NCBI GenBank assembly: GCA_040757055.1
Contig: JBFLXY010000001.1
Span: forward strand, 434,001 to 498,000
Direction: 5' to 3'
Length of the DNA stretch: 64,000 nucleotides
Source: JAJZRJ01 sp040757055
GTDB lineage: Bacteria > Desulfobacterota > Desulfobulbia > Desulfobulbales > Desulfurivibrionaceae
Shown here: positions 15,346-24,693 of the stretch, piece after piece
How positions within the stretch are numbered: the stretch's first letter is position 1
Layout: each line of letters begins with the position of its first letter
Program-made: the position numbers and the translations under genes
Notes under the pieces: generated by a model
Seen by the model: the letters and a program-made list of their open reading frames with translations, nothing else
What the model was told of the DNA's origin: nothing
The model's database searches: none

Positions 15346-17229
15346 TTACTGCGGCCCACAATTTTTCTGCGACGTAAAAAGTTGCCAAATGAGCTGACTA
15401 AGGGCCTCCAAGGTCAATGGCTTCATAACCACCTTACTGATGCCTACCTCGCGGGCCGCTTGAGCCGACATCGCAGCGGCATATCCGGTACAGAGGATGA
15501 TCGGCAATTCCGGCCGCAGCGCAAGCACCTTCCGAGCCAACTCAACGCCGCTCATCTGCGGCATGGCCTGATCGGTTATCATCAGGTCGAAACGCTCCGG
15601 TGCGGCGACAAAAAGTTCAAGCGCCTCAAGAGGGTTCGCAACCGCGGTCACGACACAACCCAATTCACTCAAGGCGAGCTGCGCAAGACGGACAAGCATC
15701 TCCTCATCATCAACAAAAAGCACCCGGACATTCAGGCTGGCGGGCTCCACCGGCGTTTCACTACTCGAAGAATCAACCACGGCCACACGGTGAAGAGGGA
15801 AACGGACCTCAAAGGTGGTGCCTGCCCCCGGCACACTGTGTACCTGAATCACGCCCTGATGTGCCTTGACGATGCCATGCACCAGGGCAAGTCCAAGGCC
15901 CGTGCCCCTCCCCGCCTCCTTGGTGGCAAAATAGGGTTCGAAGATGCGGTCTAACGTCACCTCGTCCATGCCATGGCCGGTATCCACAACACTGAGCCGG
16001 GCCCAGCGGGTATCCGGCGCTTCCTCATCCGCCACCTCCTCCAGCCCAATCTCCAGGCGACCACCTTCGCTTTCCATGGCGTGATAACCATTGATTGCCA
16101 AATTCATCACCAACTGGTGCAACTGGGTGGCGTCACCAAAGATCAGACCGCAACCATCGGCAATGCGATCGCGAAGTTCAATGGAAGGCGGCAGAGTGGC
16201 CTTGAGCAAACGAACCACCTCCCGCACCACCTCCTGCAACGCCAAGGGCCGCATCTCCTGCTCGGCCTTCTGGCTGAAGGTGAGAATCTGTCGGACCAGT
16301 TCCGCCGCCCGCTTGCCGGCCCGCACCACGTCGGCCAGCAGCGGCAGGGTCGGATCGTCCTGGGCGAGCTTGCGCATGGCCATTTCGGTGTTGCCAAGCA
16401 TGGCAAAAAGGATGTTGTTGAAGTCGTGGGCCACGCCGCCGGCCAGAGTGCCGATCGCCTGCATCTTCTGGGCGTGGCGCAACTGCAGCTCCAATTCCTT
16501 GCGTGGGGTGATGTCACGCACCACCTCGATACCGCCAACGATGACACCATCGGCGTCGCGCAGCGGACTGGCCGAGACCTCCATGTGGATCACCCGGTTA
16601 CCCGAACGAGCCGAGGTCTCCCGTCGATGAATCTGGCCATCGGCAAAACTCTTCTGCAACACGCACCCAGGGCAGATATTCTCCCGGTGCTGGTAGGCGC
16701 GGTAGCAGTACTCGCCCACGTGGTCGCCCTGTTTTTCCCGATGCACCGCGTTCTGATAGAGGATACGATACTCGGTGTCCTGCACGGTAAGGCCGTCGCC
16801 CAGGGCCGAGATCACCGATTCAAGTTTGTTCTTCTCCGCGACCAGCGCGGCCTCGGCCTTTTTCCGCTCGGTGATGTCGCGCACCACCGAAACGATGAAC
16901 TCCTGACCGTCAAGCACCAGGAACCTAGTACTAACCTCCACCGGCAGCCAGTTACCGTTCCGCCGCCGATGGCGCGTCTCAAAAACCGCCCGCCGCTCTT
17001 TGCGCATCCGCTCCACCTGACGCTGCCAAGCCGCCTCGTCCGGAATCATCTCGGCAAAATCACGCACCCGCAACCGCAGCAACTCTTCCCGGCAACACCC
17101 CAGGTTGCCATACGCCTTATTGTTGCCATAAAGCACCAGACCACTGGCGGCATCGACAACATAGACGGCGTCATTCGATTGATTGATCAAATTTTCGAGA
17201 AGGTGTTTGTCGATCGACAACATGGTCAT
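15346..17229 (-). CDS. PAS-domain hybrid histidine kinase with receiver
   Basis: A 627-residue soluble sensor kinase. Domains in order: PAS 1 (residues ~10-125, DAVYVVDAASGLVLYGNNKAY), PAS 2 (~130-250) with an internal CPGC, HisKA with phosphoacceptor His in GGVAHDFNNILFAML, HATPase_c (GTGLGLALVHGIVKAHQG) and a C-terminal receiver with Asp in DLMITDQAMPQMSG. There is no membrane segment. The receiver-terminal layout is typical of kinases acting through phosphorelays. ATG 17229 has AAGGA five bases upstream; an open extension to 17301 is less likely. It is 16 nt downstream of moaE on the minus strand order but no target is suggested by neighbours. Confidence 0.9.
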   Translation of the reverse strand: MTMLSIDKHLLENLINQSNDAVYVVDAASGLVLYGNNKAYGNLGCCREELLRLRVRDFAEMIPDEAAWQRQVERMRKERRAVFETRHRRRNGNWLPVEVSTRFLVLDGQEFIVSVVRDITERKKAEAALVAEKNKLESVISALGDGLTVQDTEYRILYQNAVHREKQGDHVGEYCYRAYQHRENICPGCVLQKSFADGQIHRRETSARSGNRVIHMEVSASPLRDADGVIVGGIEVVRDITPRKELELQLRHAQKMQAIGTLAGGVAHDFNNILFAMLGNTEMAMRKLAQDDPTLPLLADVVRAGKRAAELVRQILTFSQKAEQEMRPLALQEVVREVVRLLKATLPPSIELRDRIADGCGLIFGDATQLHQLVMNLAINGYHAMESEGGRLEIGLEEVADEEAPDTRWARLSVVDTGHGMDEVTLDRIFEPYFATKEAGRGTGLGLALVHGIVKAHQGVIQVHSVPGAGTTFEVRFPLHRVAVVDSSSSETPVEPASLNVRVLFVDDEEMLVRLAQLALSELGCVVTAVANPLEALELFVAAPERFDLMITDQAMPQMSGVELARKVLALRPELPIILCTGYAAAMSAQAAREVGISKVVMKPLTLEALSQLIWQLFTSQKNCGPQ

Positions 17230-17322
17230 GCATGTCCTTATAGTGACGCGGAAAGGATAATCGTCAGGGGCATTGTAAATCACCGGCCCCGCCAAGGCCA
17301 AGGATAAATGGGGATTCCGCTA

Positions 17323-19956
17323 TCAGGCCAGGCTCTTCTGCACCACCTCGTAGAGGTCGCGGGAGAGTTGCGCGGCCATGAGCCGTTCCAGTTCGGCCCG
17401 CATCAAGTCCTGACGGCCGGTGTCGTAACGGCGCCAGCGGCTCAACCGGGTGGCAAGCCGGGCGGCGACCTGCGGATTCATCGGGTCGAGCGCCAGAATC
17501 TGGTCGGCCAGGAAGCGGTAGCCTTCGCCGCTGGTCGCGTGGAAACAGAGAGGGTTCATGGCAAAGGCGCCGATCAGGGCGCGGACCCGGTTGGGATTGG
17601 CGAGTTTGAAGGCCGGGTGGGCCATGAGCCGCTTTACCGCGGCAAGCGTTGCCGGTAGCGGCGCCGTCGCCTGGATGGTGAACCACTTGTCCATCACCAG
17701 GGGCTCACCCTGCCAGCGTTCGGCAAAGGCGGCCAGAGCGGTTTGTGCCTCGGGTGCCCCACCGTGGACCAAGAGGCGCAGGGCAGCGCCGGAGTCGCTC
17801 ATGTTGTCCGCCGTGGTGAACTGCGCCAAGCACTGCTGACGGATGGTGGCCTCGTCCAGGGTCATGAGGTAGCCCAGGGCGAGATTCTTGAGCCGCCGCC
17901 GGCCGGCGAGATGGGGATCGTAGCGGTAGGGGCCCAGGTCGCGATTCGCCTGCCAGAGCTGCTCCCACTGCGGCCGCAGCCGGATGGCCAGTTCGCGGCG
18001 CACGAACTCGCGGGCCGCGTGGATCGCCTCCACATCGACAACAGCAAGCTGTTCGCCCAGGTACTCCTCGGTGGGCAGGGTGCAGAGCTGGGCCACAAAG
18101 GTCTGGTCGGTGAGGGTGGTATCGGCCAGAACCGCGGCCATGGAATCGACAAAACCATTGGCCAGCGCGAGGGGCTGGCCAGCCTGATGGCGCGCCACCA
18201 GGTCGAGCAGCACCCGGCAGGCCAGCCGCTGCCCTGCCTCCCAGCGGTTGAAGGGGTCAGGGTCGTGGGCCAGCAGTACCGACAGTTCCGCATCGCTGTA
18301 CTCGTAGTCAAGCTTCACCGGCGCGGAAAAACCGCGGAGCAGCGAAGGCACCGGCAGGCTCGCCACTCCCCCGAAGACAAAGGTCGCCTCGGCCGCACGC
18401 AGCTCAAGCAGGGCGGAGCCATCGACGATCGCCGCTTTACCCCCTGCGAGGCGCAGCGGCAGTTCCCGGCCCTCCGTGTCAAGCAGCCCCACCACCACCG
18501 GAATGTGCAGGGGCTCCTTCACCGGCTGACCCGGCGTGGGCGGGCAGGACTGATTGAGGGTCAGGGTGTACCGCTGGCTGGCCGCATCGTAGGCGCTTGT
18601 CACCCGCAACGCCGGAGTCCCTGCCTGGGTGTACCAGCGGAGGAACTGGGTCAGATCGCGGTTGCCCGCCTCGGCCATGGCACGAGCAAAATCCTCCACC
18701 GTGGCGGCGGTGCCATCGTGGCGGGAGAGATAGAGGCGCAATCCGTCACGGAAACGCTCCTTGCCCAGCAGGGTATGGAGCATGCGGATAAGCTCCGCGC
18801 CCTTTTCATAGACCGTCACGGTATAAAAATTGTTGATCTCGATGTAGGCGTCCGGCCGCACCGGGTGGGCCATGGGTCCGCCATCCTCCGGGAACTGGTG
18901 GTTGCGCAGGGTCTGCACGTCGTGGACCCGTTTCACCCCTTGGGAGATCGTGGCCTCGGAAAAGAGCTGGTCGCGGAACACGGTGAGCCCTTCCTTGAGG
19001 CTCAACTGAAACCAGTCGCGGCAGGTGACCCGGTTGCCGGTCCAGTTGTGCAGGTATTCGTGGGCAATCACCGCCTCGATGGCCTCGAAGTCGTCGTCGG
19101 TGGCACTCTCCGGCTTGGCGAGCACGTACTTGGAGTTGAAGATGTTGAGCCCCTTGTTCTCCATGGCGCCCATGTTGAAATCGTCGGTGGCCACGATCAT
19201 GTACTGGCCAAGGTCGTACTCCAGGCCGAAGGTCTCCTCCTCCCAGCGCATGGCGCGTTTCAATGAGGCCATGGCGTGGCCGCACTTGTCCCGGTTGTGC
19301 GCCTCCACGTAAATCTCCAGCGCCACCTCGCGGCCCGAGGCAGTGGTGAAGGTGTCGCTGATCCGGACCAGATCGCCCGCCACCATGGCAAAAAGATAGG
19401 AAGGCTTGGGAAAAGGATCTTCCCACACCGCATAGTGGCGGCCACCAGGAAGGTCGCCGCCCTCGATGCAATTGCCGTTGGCGAGCAGCACCGGGCACCT
19501 TGCCTTGTCCGCCTCGATTCGGGTGGTGTAGCGGGCCAGCACGTCGGGCCGGTCGAGGAAATACGTAATCCGGCGGAACCCCTCGGCCTCGCATTGGGTG
19601 CAGAACATGCTGCCAGAGCGGTAGAGCCCTTCCAGCGCGGTGTTTTTTTCGGGATAGATGCGGGTGACCACCGTAAGTTGGAAGGAGTCCGGCACGTCGG
19701 CGATGATGAGGGTCTCGGGGGTCACGACATAGTCGCCGGTGGCAAGGGCGCGGCCATCCAGGGTCAGACCCACCAGCTCAAGTTCCTGTCCCATGAGGAT
19801 GAGCGGTTCGCTGGTGCCTGGCTGCCGCCGCTGCAGGTCGAGGGTGGAAGTCACCAGGGCATGGTCGTCATGCAGGGCAACACGCAAATGAACAGACGGG
19901 ATACCAAAGGCCGGTGGCCGATAATCTTTCAGATGGATGGTGGCGTGGCTGGTCAT
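17323..19956 (-). CDS. pepN: Aminopeptidase N (M1 family)
   Basis: An 877-residue M1 zinc aminopeptidase. It has the exopeptidase motif GAMEN (in FNMGAMENKGLN) and the zinc motif HExxH-18-E (AVIAHEYLHNWTGNR, then LSLKEGLTVFRDQ). Length and the C-terminal helical domain match bacterial PepN, a cytoplasmic enzyme that removes N-terminal residues from peptides. It stands alone between a hybrid kinase and the decaheme cytochrome gene, the latter closed off by a terminator at 20057-20088. Confidence 0.96.
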   Translation of the reverse strand: MTSHATIHLKDYRPPAFGIPSVHLRVALHDDHALVTSTLDLQRRQPGTSEPLILMGQELELVGLTLDGRALATGDYVVTPETLIIADVPDSFQLTVVTRIYPEKNTALEGLYRSGSMFCTQCEAEGFRRITYFLDRPDVLARYTTRIEADKARCPVLLANGNCIEGGDLPGGRHYAVWEDPFPKPSYLFAMVAGDLVRISDTFTTASGREVALEIYVEAHNRDKCGHAMASLKRAMRWEEETFGLEYDLGQYMIVATDDFNMGAMENKGLNIFNSKYVLAKPESATDDDFEAIEAVIAHEYLHNWTGNRVTCRDWFQLSLKEGLTVFRDQLFSEATISQGVKRVHDVQTLRNHQFPEDGGPMAHPVRPDAYIEINNFYTVTVYEKGAELIRMLHTLLGKERFRDGLRLYLSRHDGTAATVEDFARAMAEAGNRDLTQFLRWYTQAGTPALRVTSAYDAASQRYTLTLNQSCPPTPGQPVKEPLHIPVVVGLLDTEGRELPLRLAGGKAAIVDGSALLELRAAEATFVFGGVASLPVPSLLRGFSAPVKLDYEYSDAELSVLLAHDPDPFNRWEAGQRLACRVLLDLVARHQAGQPLALANGFVDSMAAVLADTTLTDQTFVAQLCTLPTEEYLGEQLAVVDVEAIHAAREFVRRELAIRLRPQWEQLWQANRDLGPYRYDPHLAGRRRLKNLALGYLMTLDEATIRQQCLAQFTTADNMSDSGAALRLLVHGGAPEAQTALAAFAERWQGEPLVMDKWFTIQATAPLPATLAAVKRLMAHPAFKLANPNRVRALIGAFAMNPLCFHATSGEGYRFLADQILALDPMNPQVAARLATRLSRWRRYDTGRQDLMRAELERLMAAQLSRDLYEVVQKSLA

Positions 19957-20056
19957 GGCTCCCTCCGGAAATGCGGCATGGAGTGCACCATACCCGAGAA
20001 GCGGACGGAAGGAAACGGCGAAGAACGCATCGCGAGACGTTGCGCTGGAAGCGCAG

Positions 20057-20088
20057 AAAAAACGGGGGTGCCGAGCGGCACCCCCGTT
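20057..20088 (-). terminator. Rho-independent terminator of the decaheme cytochrome gene
   Basis: A perfect 12-bp stem (20061-20072 with 20077-20088) with a 4-nt loop is followed on the minus strand by a run of T, 38 nt beyond the cytochrome stop. This is a classic intrinsic terminator. Confidence 0.9.
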
Positions 20089-20126
20089 CGTGACACAGGG
20101 CCTGGAGGGCTCGCGCCCTTCAGGAA

Positions 20127-21881
20127 TTACTGGCAGTTATGCGGGTACGGCGTTGTATCCACATAGTTCGAGGCACACGGATCGCACGGATCACAACCGC
20201 CACGCTCCGGTCGCCGGAAGTCATGGCAGAAGTAGCAGCCGATGCCGGTCGAACCGCCGGCGGTCTTGTTGATGTGGCCATGCATCGACTCATGGGTTTT
20301 CGGGGTCTTCGGGCTGTGGCACTGCCCGCAGACCTGCGATTGCGACCCCTTCAGCTTGTAGCCGAGCTCGTCCAGCATGGAATTGCTGGTCAGGTTCAGA
20401 GCGGTACGCATGTCGCCATGGCACTGGGCGCAGGCCGCTGCATTGGCCTTCGGGTTCACGCCATGGTTGAGAAGCTGGTGGGTATCGGTGGTGACCCACT
20501 CCCAGGAGGTGGTGCTGGGGTAGCCCATGTTTACCAGACCCTTTTCGATGGAGGTCTGGATGTTGCCGCTCACCTTCAGGTACTCGTAGGTATCCAGGGC
20601 CAGGAGCTTGTTGTTGGCCACGATCTTCGGCTGGAGAGCGGTCTTGTACTTGAAGGGATAGAGCTTGCCGCTGTTGATGTCGCCCAAGGGCTTCGAGGTG
20701 GCATAGGTCCCCTTGGCCGCGTCGTAGGTGCGGCTGGCATCGTCGTACAGCAGGGCGTTGTCGCTCAACCGGTTCCAGAACCTGTAGGTCGGGATCAGGT
20801 TGGCGGCCTTGGTGGCCAGCGGATGGCCGGGGCCGGAAACGCCGTCCGCAGGCGAACCATCGTGATGATAGCGCCAGTCGCGGTGGGTCTCGGTGGCCAC
20901 CTTGGCATAGGTGGGGATGTGGCAGCTCTGGCAGGCCACGCGGGCCACGTGGCGGTTGACGGATGCCGTCCCATGGCCGGTCGTGGATTCCTTGCCCACA
21001 TGGCAGCCGCCGCACTTGATCTCCGGGCTGCGGGTCAGGTCGTCGGTCACCCGCAGGTCGGAGCCCTTGCCGATGACCCGGTGCTCCTTGAAGACATGGC
21101 AATTCTGACAGGAAAGGTTGCCGGTGGTGCTGGCGCTGTTCATGTGCACATCGAAGGTGGCGCTGGTATTGGTGCCAGTGGCCGCCGAGAGATCGCCGCG
21201 TTTCACCGCGTCGCCGCCGCCGGCATAGGCATGGCACTTCAGGCAGGCCTTCCTGGTCGGCTTGGTCAGATTCTGCACCATCGAGTCGCTGGGCGAGGTG
21301 ACGCCCATGGAGCCATCGGCCAGCCGGACGCGGGCCAGGGCATACTGCTCGTTGTGGCAGACCAGACAGTCGACGTTGGCCACGGTGTCGTTGTTGCCCG
21401 GCTGGATGCCGCGGCCGGTATGGCAGGCGCCGCAGGCGGCCCAGTCGCCCAAAATGTTGATGCAGTAGCTGTTCACGCCGCTGCCATTGGTGGACGGATT
21501 GGTCGGGGCATTCTTGCCTTGCTGGCTCGGGCCGTTGACCATTTCGGTGACCGCGCCCATCCACTTGTAGTGGTTGGAGGCGAACATCTGGGCATACTGG
21601 GTGCCGCCGGTGCCGCCGTTATGGCAGCTCAGGCAGTTGTTCGGATAATCGGAAAACTTCAGGTTGGAATGCGGGCCGCTGGGCGGCGTGGCACAGGCGG
21701 CATCGGTGGCGCAATCCGAATCGAGACAGTCGATGAGACCGTCCTTGTCGTTGTCGATGCCGTCGGTGCATAACCCCTTTTCCGAGGTGATCGGTTTCGC
21801 AGCCAGTGCGCCGGTGGCCGCGGCCATCCCGATGCCCACCGCCAGACCGGTAACGCACAGCAGTGATAGTGTCTTCTTCAT
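20127..21881 (-). CDS. Decaheme c-type cytochrome
   Basis: A 584-residue exported cytochrome with a signal peptide (residues ~1-27) and ten CxxCH heme motifs: CLSCH, CGACH, CLVCH, CLKCH, CQNCH, CGGCH, CQSCH, CAQCH, CGQCH and CYFCH. Just after the signal is a Cys/Asp-rich calcium-type repeat (CTDGIDNDKDGLIDCLDSDC) like thrombospondin type-3/MopE-like modules. The C terminus has a CDPCDPC run. It lacks a lipobox, so it is probably periplasmic or secreted. I chose ATG 21881, with GAGAGGAAACC upstream. No partner porin or quinone oxidoreductase is adjacent. It may take part in extracellular or periplasmic electron transfer, for example to metals; that is inference. Confidence 0.92.
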   Translation of the reverse strand: MKKTLSLLCVTGLAVGIGMAAATGALAAKPITSEKGLCTDGIDNDKDGLIDCLDSDCATDAACATPPSGPHSNLKFSDYPNNCLSCHNGGTGGTQYAQMFASNHYKWMGAVTEMVNGPSQQGKNAPTNPSTNGSGVNSYCINILGDWAACGACHTGRGIQPGNNDTVANVDCLVCHNEQYALARVRLADGSMGVTSPSDSMVQNLTKPTRKACLKCHAYAGGGDAVKRGDLSAATGTNTSATFDVHMNSASTTGNLSCQNCHVFKEHRVIGKGSDLRVTDDLTRSPEIKCGGCHVGKESTTGHGTASVNRHVARVACQSCHIPTYAKVATETHRDWRYHHDGSPADGVSGPGHPLATKAANLIPTYRFWNRLSDNALLYDDASRTYDAAKGTYATSKPLGDINSGKLYPFKYKTALQPKIVANNKLLALDTYEYLKVSGNIQTSIEKGLVNMGYPSTTSWEWVTTDTHQLLNHGVNPKANAAACAQCHGDMRTALNLTSNSMLDELGYKLKGSQSQVCGQCHSPKTPKTHESMHGHINKTAGGSTGIGCYFCHDFRRPERGGCDPCDPCASNYVDTTPYPHNCQ

Positions 21882-22428
21882 CCTCTGGTTTCCTCTCTCA
21901 ATGAAATGATGTTCCGTTTTCCCCAAAACAAAGAACCCATTTATTTTTTACTGTCTCGCCCCCTCACCTCCTTTTTGTCTGCTCCCTGCTGCCAGGGGTT
22001 TCGTTCACGGATCCCTTAATCGAGAAAAAATATCCAAAGAAGGTAGAACTTTTACCCAATTCCAAAATAACACTGCGTAGTATATTTGCAAGCGCAATTT
22101 GCAAGAAGACAGCCATGGCCGCCAAAAAAATAACTACATGAAATACAAGAAGAAACTATATCCTGTCACAAAAAAACCATCGCAAATCTGCTTGACCACA
22201 TGAATGACTTTGCCCCAACACATCGCGAGAAAAGCCAGAAAAACCCAAGATGCGCTTTGCAAACAAATTTGCATCTGTTGGTATTTAAGCCCAACACTCA
22301 GGATCGGACAGAAAAAGACAAAGAGACAGAATTTGCCCCAAAAGAGGGAATGCGACAGGCGAGACGATGGAGAAGGGGGGGGGACAAACAGGGCCTGCGG
22401 AAATACCATGGCTGAGCCGGAAACCGGC
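21882..22428. other. Long AT-rich leader upstream of the decaheme cytochrome gene
   Basis: This 547-nt region between two minus-strand genes has clearly lower GC than its surroundings. It holds several TTTGCAA-type elements: direct repeats at 22085-22092 and 22098-22105, and TTTGCAA at 22256-22262 with TTTGCAT at 22268-22274. A strong AAGGAGG sits around 21970-21978 on the minus strand but only a very short reading frame follows it. No gene is supported. The region probably carries the cytochrome promoter and regulator sites. Confidence 0.5.
22085..22105. repeat. Direct repeat TTTGCAAG, possible regulator site
   Basis: TTTGCAAG occurs at 22085-22092 and again at 22098-22105, start-to-start distance 13. 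Similar elements recur at 22256-22274. They lie about 200-390 nt upstream of the cytochrome start. A DNA-binding protein reading this element is plausible but not identified. Confidence 0.4.
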
Positions 22429-22440
22429 TCAGCCCTTTTT
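22411..22440. terminator. Hairpin overlapping the stop codon of the lytic transglycosylase gene
   Basis: GCTGAGCCGG (22411-22420) pairs perfectly with CCGGCTCAGC (22424-22433) around AAA, and the transglycosylase stop codon lies in the stem. A T-tract (22436-22440) follows on the plus strand only, so for the minus-strand gene it is a stem without a U-run. Confidence 0.6.
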
Positions 22441-24537
22441 CTCCACCACCGGCACCAGGAGGAGGACACCCGGCTTGAGCGTGTTCCCGTTGATGTAGGT
22501 ATTGTACTTGCGGAGCAGCCAGAAGGGAATTTCGAACTCCTGCTGACAGAGACGCCAGATGTTGTCGCCGGGCTTGACCTGATACCGCCGCACCCGCTCG
22601 ACCCGATAGGCGGCGAAGAAATCCTCCTCCATCTCCCGGTGGAACTCGAAGCGCAGCTCTTCGAACCGCTCCCGCCCCACGCCACCGAGCGGCACGGTAA
22701 CCCGCTGCCCGGTACGGATATCCTGGCCAGCCGAGAGCCTGTTGAGGCGGCGCAATTCCGGAATCGCCACCCCCAGCCACTCGGCATAATGGCCCAGGGT
22801 CTCCTCGGGCGCCACCCGGACCACGGCGTATTTCTTGCCCTTTTGCGTGAAAACGCGTTCGACGCCGAACTGCTCCACCACCACCGCCGGATTGGCCAGG
22901 GCGTCGGGTGAGACCGGCGCCGCAGCAACGGTTCCCGGCAAGGCCGGAACGGCCGCGGAAAAATCCCCCTGGCCGGCCGCGGTTTTCTCTGGCGTCGCCG
23001 AACCGGCCCGGGCGACGCGTACCGGCACCGCGGAGGCCGAGGCCGGAGACGACTCCACCTGGCCGGAACGCGGCACAACAGCCACCCTGACCCGCGACGG
23101 CTCCGTTACCGGCACGGCCTCAGGCAGCGGGTCGCCCGGCGGCACCTGCGGGACCAGGCTCGCCAGTCGTTTCTCCGTCTGCGGCCCGGAGGCAAGCACC
23201 ACCAGCGGTTCCTCCTGCTTGGGGATGCGCAGATTCTGACCCACGAAAATGGCGCCCCGCTTGTCCAGCCGGTTGGCCTGCCGGAGTTCCTGCGCGCTGA
23301 TCCGGTGGCGCCTGGCAATGGCACTCACGGTGTCGCCGCGGCGAACCCGGTAGATGCTGCTCCGCTTCTGCTCCTTCTGGTATTGCTCCTGCGGCAGCAG
23401 GCCAGCCAGCCTGGTCGTTTCCCTGCCCAGGGGCAAACGGACCTGATAGCCGTGAGGCACATGTTTTTCTCCCAGATAAACCGGCTCGCGCAGGGCGGGG
23501 TTGAGTTTCCGGAACGCCTCCCTGTCCACCTTGAAGTGCTCCAGCAACCGCGCCAGCGGAATATGGCCCTGGAGGCTCACCTCGTGGCTTGCCACCGGCT
23601 GCTGCAGCGGCACGTCGCCGAAGTGGGCGCGGTAATTTTCCGCCACCTCGCAGGCCGCCAGGAACTCGGCGTAGAAATTGCGGGAGGCGAACTTGAAGAG
23701 ACCGCTTTCGTATTCCCGGAAAATCGTCGGGTAATCGCCCTTGGCCTCCTTGGCCCGGCGCATGCCGTTGACGCCGTGGTTGTAAGCAGTCAACGCCAGC
23801 GGCCAGTCGCCGAGCTTTTCATGGTTCTCCTTGAGCAGCCGGGCTGCGGCATGGGTGGCGCGGATCGGATCGCGCCGCTCATCCACCGCGTAGTCGATGG
23901 TGAGAAACCGCTTGCCCGTTTCCTGGGTGAACTGCCAGATGCCGGCGGCGCCGAACTTGCTGTACGCCCTGTAATTGAAGGAGGACTCCACATGGGGAAG
24001 ATAGGCGAGTTCAGTCGGCAGGCCGTAGCTGCGGACGATCTCCCTCATCTGCTCCAGATAGGCGCCGGAGCGGATCACCCCTTCCAGAAAGCGGTCCTTC
24101 TGGCCGAGCTGGAAGCGGATCCTGGTTGCGGCCTGCCGGAACCCCTCGGCAGCGGGGCGGTGGCCGAACAGGGCCGCCACCCGCCGTTCCTCCGCGTTCT
24201 GCGGCGCCACGCCTTCGGCAAAACGAAGGAGCATCTCTTCGTAACGCGTCTTGGCGGCCTTGATCCGGTTGCTGTTGCGCTCCCGCGCCGCAGAGCCGGT
24301 CTCCGGCTCCAGATCGACCACTTCGTACACCACGCCGAGATCGACACTGTCATGGATCAGCCCCTGACTGGAGGGGTATTTGGAATAGATCTCCTTCCAG
24401 AAGGCAACGTTGGGTTTGATGCACTCATAGACGGGAAAGGCGGCAGCGCCGGCAGCGGCAACGCGCACGCCGGCAAAAAGCAGGGAGAGCATGAAGGCAG
24501 CCGCCAGCCACGGACGGTCAAATCGCAAGAGGACCAT
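22429..24537 (-). CDS. Membrane-bound lytic murein transglycosylase with LysM repeats (MltD-like)
   Basis: A 702-residue exported protein. After a signal-like N terminus, the SLT domain (residues ~165-280) contains the catalytic Glu184 in LPHVESSFNYRAYSKFGAAG and the AYNHGVNGM motif. Three LysM-type repeats follow: a clear one at YRVRRGDTVSAIARRH, a diverged one in the middle, and one at the C terminus (YQVKPGDNIWRLCQQEFE). A Pro/Ala-rich linker separates the first two. The enzyme cleaves peptidoglycan glycan strands to 1,6-anhydro products, with LysM for wall binding. It resembles MltD but is longer than the E. coli protein because of the linker. Confidence 0.9.
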   Translation of the reverse strand: MVLLRFDRPWLAAAFMLSLLFAGVRVAAAGAAAFPVYECIKPNVAFWKEIYSKYPSSQGLIHDSVDLGVVYEVVDLEPETGSAARERNSNRIKAAKTRYEEMLLRFAEGVAPQNAEERRVAALFGHRPAAEGFRQAATRIRFQLGQKDRFLEGVIRSGAYLEQMREIVRSYGLPTELAYLPHVESSFNYRAYSKFGAAGIWQFTQETGKRFLTIDYAVDERRDPIRATHAAARLLKENHEKLGDWPLALTAYNHGVNGMRRAKEAKGDYPTIFREYESGLFKFASRNFYAEFLAACEVAENYRAHFGDVPLQQPVASHEVSLQGHIPLARLLEHFKVDREAFRKLNPALREPVYLGEKHVPHGYQVRLPLGRETTRLAGLLPQEQYQKEQKRSSIYRVRRGDTVSAIARRHRISAQELRQANRLDKRGAIFVGQNLRIPKQEEPLVVLASGPQTEKRLASLVPQVPPGDPLPEAVPVTEPSRVRVAVVPRSGQVESSPASASAVPVRVARAGSATPEKTAAGQGDFSAAVPALPGTVAAAPVSPDALANPAVVVEQFGVERVFTQKGKKYAVVRVAPEETLGHYAEWLGVAIPELRRLNRLSAGQDIRTGQRVTVPLGGVGRERFEELRFEFHREMEEDFFAAYRVERVRRYQVKPGDNIWRLCQQEFEIPFWLLRKYNTYINGNTLKPGVLLLVPVVEKKG

Positions 24538-24693
24538 GGGGAATCTACTCCGTCACCAGGAAAATCCGGACATCCGGGCCAACGCCCCCCGCAGGCAGCG
24601 GCAAGCGGCGCACCATTCCCGATCAGTATAGCAGTTGCGGCGGCCGATTTCCATGGCAACCGCACCCGCGCCGCAAAAAAGCGCCATCCCGGC

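Noticed and set aside
21882..22428. Cyclic-di-GMP riboswitch in the cytochrome leader
   Set aside because: I looked for the GEMM core and found neither the conserved loops nor the pairing pattern.
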